DNA of 7,969 nt, taken from Candidatus Fermentibacterota bacterium (GTDB lineage Bacteria; Fermentibacterota; Fermentibacteria; Fermentibacterales; JCC-6). The stretch lies in assembly GCA_030607835.1 (NCBI GenBank), contig JAUWJE010000076.1:1-7969 (forward strand). The letters run 5' to 3'. The notes under the pieces were generated by a model. It was not told where the DNA came from. It saw nothing but the letters and a program-made list of their open reading frames with translations, and searched no databases. Positions 5,629 through 7,969 of this stretch are shown here, piece after piece. Position 1 is the first letter of the stretch. Each line of letters starts with the position of its first letter. The position numbers were made by a program, and so were the translations under genes.

Positions 5629-7494
5629 ATGCTATCTTTGTTAATAGCCCTGATTATGGTCTTTGCCTGCCTGGCTGATCCACCACAGAGTTACCTTGCT
5701 TCCAGGGAACGTTTCGAACCTCTTCAGCTTCCCGTTGAAGTAATCCTTATCAGCCCGCCTTCAGGTCAGATGTATGTTGAGGCTTTATGGCGGATTCAAC
5801 TGTTCAATACATCCAGTGAAATGTATAACGCATACTTATTCGTATTGATTGAGAGTTCGGGAGAAGGAATTCTCATGGAGGCGACAACGTCTGTTTTTCT
5901 TCTTCCTCCCGGTTTACTTGTACTCAGTTCAGCTGAATTATCTCCGATTAATACTGAATTCTTTAATAATGATTTCAAGGAAGCCGTTGAGCGAATGGGT
6001 GATTTTCCTGACGGTAATTACACAATTACGATATATGTATATGAAGAGGGTGGAGGTTTAATCGGACAGAGTGGTTTCGAACAGAATGTAGAGCACCATT
6101 CGCCTCCAATGCTTACTTATCCATTCGATGAAACTGCAATACTTGAACCGCTTCCAGTATTCTGCTGGTTTCCATCACTCCCGCAGGGGATCTGCGAATA
6201 CTCCCTCAGGATAGTCGAGGTGAATGAGGATCAATCTCCCGAAAGTGCTATATCAGCTAACCCGGGATGGTTGGTCGCTGATAATCTCATAATGGAGGAG
6301 TTCCCCTATCCGATATATGCTGATGCTTTCCGGTCGGGGCATGAGTACGCGTGGATGGTTGAAGCCTTCTATGGAGATGTATCCGCCGGGCAAAGTGAGG
6401 TTTGGACATTTACATCCGGTTCTCTGACCGATGAAGCCGCCGGTACTGAACTCTGGAGCGTTGAAACAGGAGGAGAAGTGTTATGCAGTCCTGCCCTGGC
6501 TCTGGACGGGAGTATCATATGCGGAAGTTCTGATGGTTTCATTTATTCAATTGATCCTGATGGTTCCGAACTCTGGAGATATCCTGCGGGTGGTGCGGTT
6601 TATTCTGTCGTAATCGGACCCTATTTGAACATCTATTCTACTGGGGAATTCGGTGTATGCTGTCTGGATCCGATTGGATCTCTGCTGTGGCGGAACAGAG
6701 ATACGGGGCTTATTAAGGCTTGTCCTGTGATCATCCCCGGTGGACGAATGTTCGTTGGTGCCGCGGATGGAAACTTCTACGTTTTTGATACTAAAGGCGG
6801 CTGCGTAATTGACAGTGTTGTCACCGGTGCGGGGCTTTCTCATCCAGCAGTGATTGATTCGACTGGATCGATCTTCTTTGCAGGAGGTGACCATCGGATC
6901 TACGCCATTGAATATGAAACTGAGGTTATTCAGCAATGGACCTTCAGGACAGATGAACCCTTTAGCGGTGGACCCATAATATTCGGTGGATTCATCTATG
7001 CCTCTTATGGCAGATATGTATGCTGCTTTGATATGACCGGAGTTCAGCAATGGAGATATAGCTTGCCTTCCGACGTACTCACAGGTCCTGTTGTTTCAGG
7101 AAGCGGTGCCGTATATGTCGGAACCGCAAGAGGAAACATTTTCGTGCTTGAAGGGGAGACCGGAAGCAGAATTGGTATTATGCACGGCGCTGGAGGAGCA
7201 ATTTACTCGACTCCCGCTCTGAATGCTTCCGGAACACTTTTTTTTGGTGCTGATGACGGGAATTTGCACAGTTTCTCACCAGCCGGTTTCAGAATTTGGG
7301 AATTTGAGACTGGTGGTGTTGTCAGATCAAGTCCGGCAATCGGAATCGATGGAACGATCTACTTTGGAAGCAGTGATCACATGATATATGCTGTTACTGG
7401 TCCTGTTGCGGGGCCCATGACAGCAGGTTGGCCTAAATTCTGTCTTAATAACCATAACAACGGTCATATACCAGCCCGGGGAGAAGAATTATGA
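5629..7494 (+). CDS. Secreted Fn3-like plus eight-bladed PQQ-type beta-propeller protein
   Basis: The product is 621 residues. A signal peptide covers residues 1-16. Residues about 35-155 are a beta-rich domain of no family I can name; its tail FPDGNYTITIYVYEE resembles Ig-like modules of FCB surface proteins. Residues about 158-266 look like a fibronectin type III module (PVFCWFPS, EYSLRIVE, YAWMVEA, VWTFTSG). From about 271 to 605 there are eight PQQ/BamB-like blades with ELW, GTIYFGSSD and IYA(V/I) patterns; I see no PQQ-binding or dehydrogenase motifs, so a scaffold role is more likely than an enzyme. The end GWPKFCLNNHNNGH resembles the motif often found beside such propellers. The TGA overlaps the next start as ATGA, so the two are made together, possibly as a soluble partner of an outer-membrane protein. 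Confidence 0.87.
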   Translation: MLSLLIALIMVFACLADPPQSYLASRERFEPLQLPVEVILISPPSGQMYVEALWRIQLFNTSSEMYNAYLFVLIESSGEGILMEATTSVFLLPPGLLVLSSAELSPINTEFFNNDFKEAVERMGDFPDGNYTITIYVYEEGGGLIGQSGFEQNVEHHSPPMLTYPFDETAILEPLPVFCWFPSLPQGICEYSLRIVEVNEDQSPESAISANPGWLVADNLIMEEFPYPIYADAFRSGHEYAWMVEAFYGDVSAGQSEVWTFTSGSLTDEAAGTELWSVETGGEVLCSPALALDGSIICGSSDGFIYSIDPDGSELWRYPAGGAVYSVVIGPYLNIYSTGEFGVCCLDPIGSLLWRNRDTGLIKACPVIIPGGRMFVGAADGNFYVFDTKGGCVIDSVVTGAGLSHPAVIDSTGSIFFAGGDHRIYAIEYETEVIQQWTFRTDEPFSGGPIIFGGFIYASYGRYVCCFDMTGVQQWRYSLPSDVLTGPVVSGSGAVYVGTARGNIFVLEGETGSRIGIMHGAGGAIYSTPALNASGTLFFGADDGNLHSFSPAGFRIWEFETGGVVRSSPAIGIDGTIYFGSSDHMIYAVTGPVAGPMTAGWPKFCLNNHNNGHIPARGEEL

Positions 7495-7969
7495 GAATGC
7501 ATATGCTTCTCATATTGGTTCTTTCAGCGGTTTTATCTGCAGGAGGTATTGAATTCTCCGGCAGTTCTTCATTCTTTGGACAATTTTGCAGCGAAGAAAA
7601 AGAGTGGTCGGAGATTCCATCTGAATACTGGCGGTACCGCCTGAATCCTTTACTCAGGATTCACGGTATCCCAATCGCGGCAGACCTATTTTTGTCATCC
7701 GAGGAAAGTGCTCAGAGACAGAATATGAACAGGATTTACATCTCTTCCGCACCGTCATCAGGATCGGGAGACAATTCAATACTGTCCTGGATATCGTCAA
7801 TCGGTATAGGTACAACCACACAATATTTCACTCCGCTCACACTCAATGGCGCTACTATTACCGGATTTAATATCGAACTGGAACCGGGAGCGTTTTATCT
7901 GACTGCGGCAGCTGGAAGGACCCATCGTGCGATTGAACCGACGGATGATGATCCAGGTACATATAAGCG
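7491..7969 (+). CDS. Putative outer-membrane beta-barrel-like protein, 3' end outside the window
   Basis: The frame opens at ATG 7491 inside the TGA of the preceding gene and stays open for 159 codons to the window edge. GGAG (7480-7483) lies seven bases upstream. Residues 1-17 form a signal peptide (MLLILVLSAVLSA). The mature part contains YWRYRLNPLLRIHGIPI, then a segment ending in NRIYISS, then FTPLTLNGATITGFNIEL followed by PGAFYLTAAAGR. This order of a YTLxG-type motif, G(x)ELxPGxF and a GR strand is reminiscent of large FCB outer-membrane proteins described as barrels. That resemblance is from memory of family style, so the call is tentative. Coupling to the propeller gene suggests a shared surface complex. 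Confidence 0.65.
   Translation, partial: MRMHMLLILVLSAVLSAGGIEFSGSSSFFGQFCSEEKEWSEIPSEYWRYRLNPLLRIHGIPIAADLFLSSEESAQRQNMNRIYISSAPSSGSGDNSILSWISSIGIGTTTQYFTPLTLNGATITGFNIELEPGAFYLTAAAGRTHRAIEPTDDDPGTYK

Noticed and set aside
6547..7050. - strand ORF of 167 codons inside the propeller gene
   Set aside because: Shadow of the well-supported + strand frame; composition is unlike a protein domain.

Overview
The window looks like a chromosomal stretch from an uncultured Gram-negative bacterium of the FCB (Fibrobacterota-Chlorobiota-Bacteroidota) superphylum or an allied candidate phylum such as Fermentibacterota. This is inferred from protein style only: two secreted proteins end in FlgD-Ig/Por-type C-terminal sorting domains, one partial gene resembles FCB outer-membrane barrels, and most products carry signal peptides. 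Shine-Dalgarno sites are mostly strong, TGA is used as an ordinary stop in several genes, and composition is even, with no sign of mobile DNA.

Layout from left to right. (1) A + strand gene (7-1197) encodes a secreted seven-repeat RCC1-type propeller with a sorting domain; it may begin just outside the window. (2) A - strand tRNA-Asn(GTT) with encoded CCA (1199-1275) has its own promoter, and a 12-bp hairpin terminator lies behind it at 1339-1368. (3) A - strand gene (1391-2389) encodes a secreted NHL-like propeller with a sorting domain. It is interrupted by one in-frame TGA at codon 119, and the frame stays open and homologous in style on both sides. The TGA lies in a C-G-G-(TGA) context and is followed at the right distance by a stem-loop shaped like a bacterial SECIS, so this may be a selenoprotein with a CxxU motif. 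(4) A 466-base non-coding stretch (2390-2855) holds divergent promoters and a leader packed with small hairpins, including a perfect 19-nt tandem repeat, directly in front of a small RRM RNA-binding protein gene (2856-3128, +). (5) A - strand operon runs 5485 to 3195: secreted SH3 protein, M48 zinc metalloprotease (ATGA overlap), then a lipoprotein-like glutaminyl-peptide cyclotransferase. (6) A divergent + strand operon holds a secreted protein with an Fn3-like domain and an eight-bladed PQQ-type propeller (5629-7494), overlapping by ATGA a partial outer-membrane barrel-like protein (7491 to the window end).

Taken together the window is dominated by envelope and secreted proteins, four of which are different kinds of beta-propeller. 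The SH3/M48/cyclotransferase operon looks like periplasmic protein quality control or processing, and the last two genes look like a surface-associated pair. The two observations most worth following are the TGA codon with its SECIS-like hairpin and the hairpin-array leader of the RRM gene.
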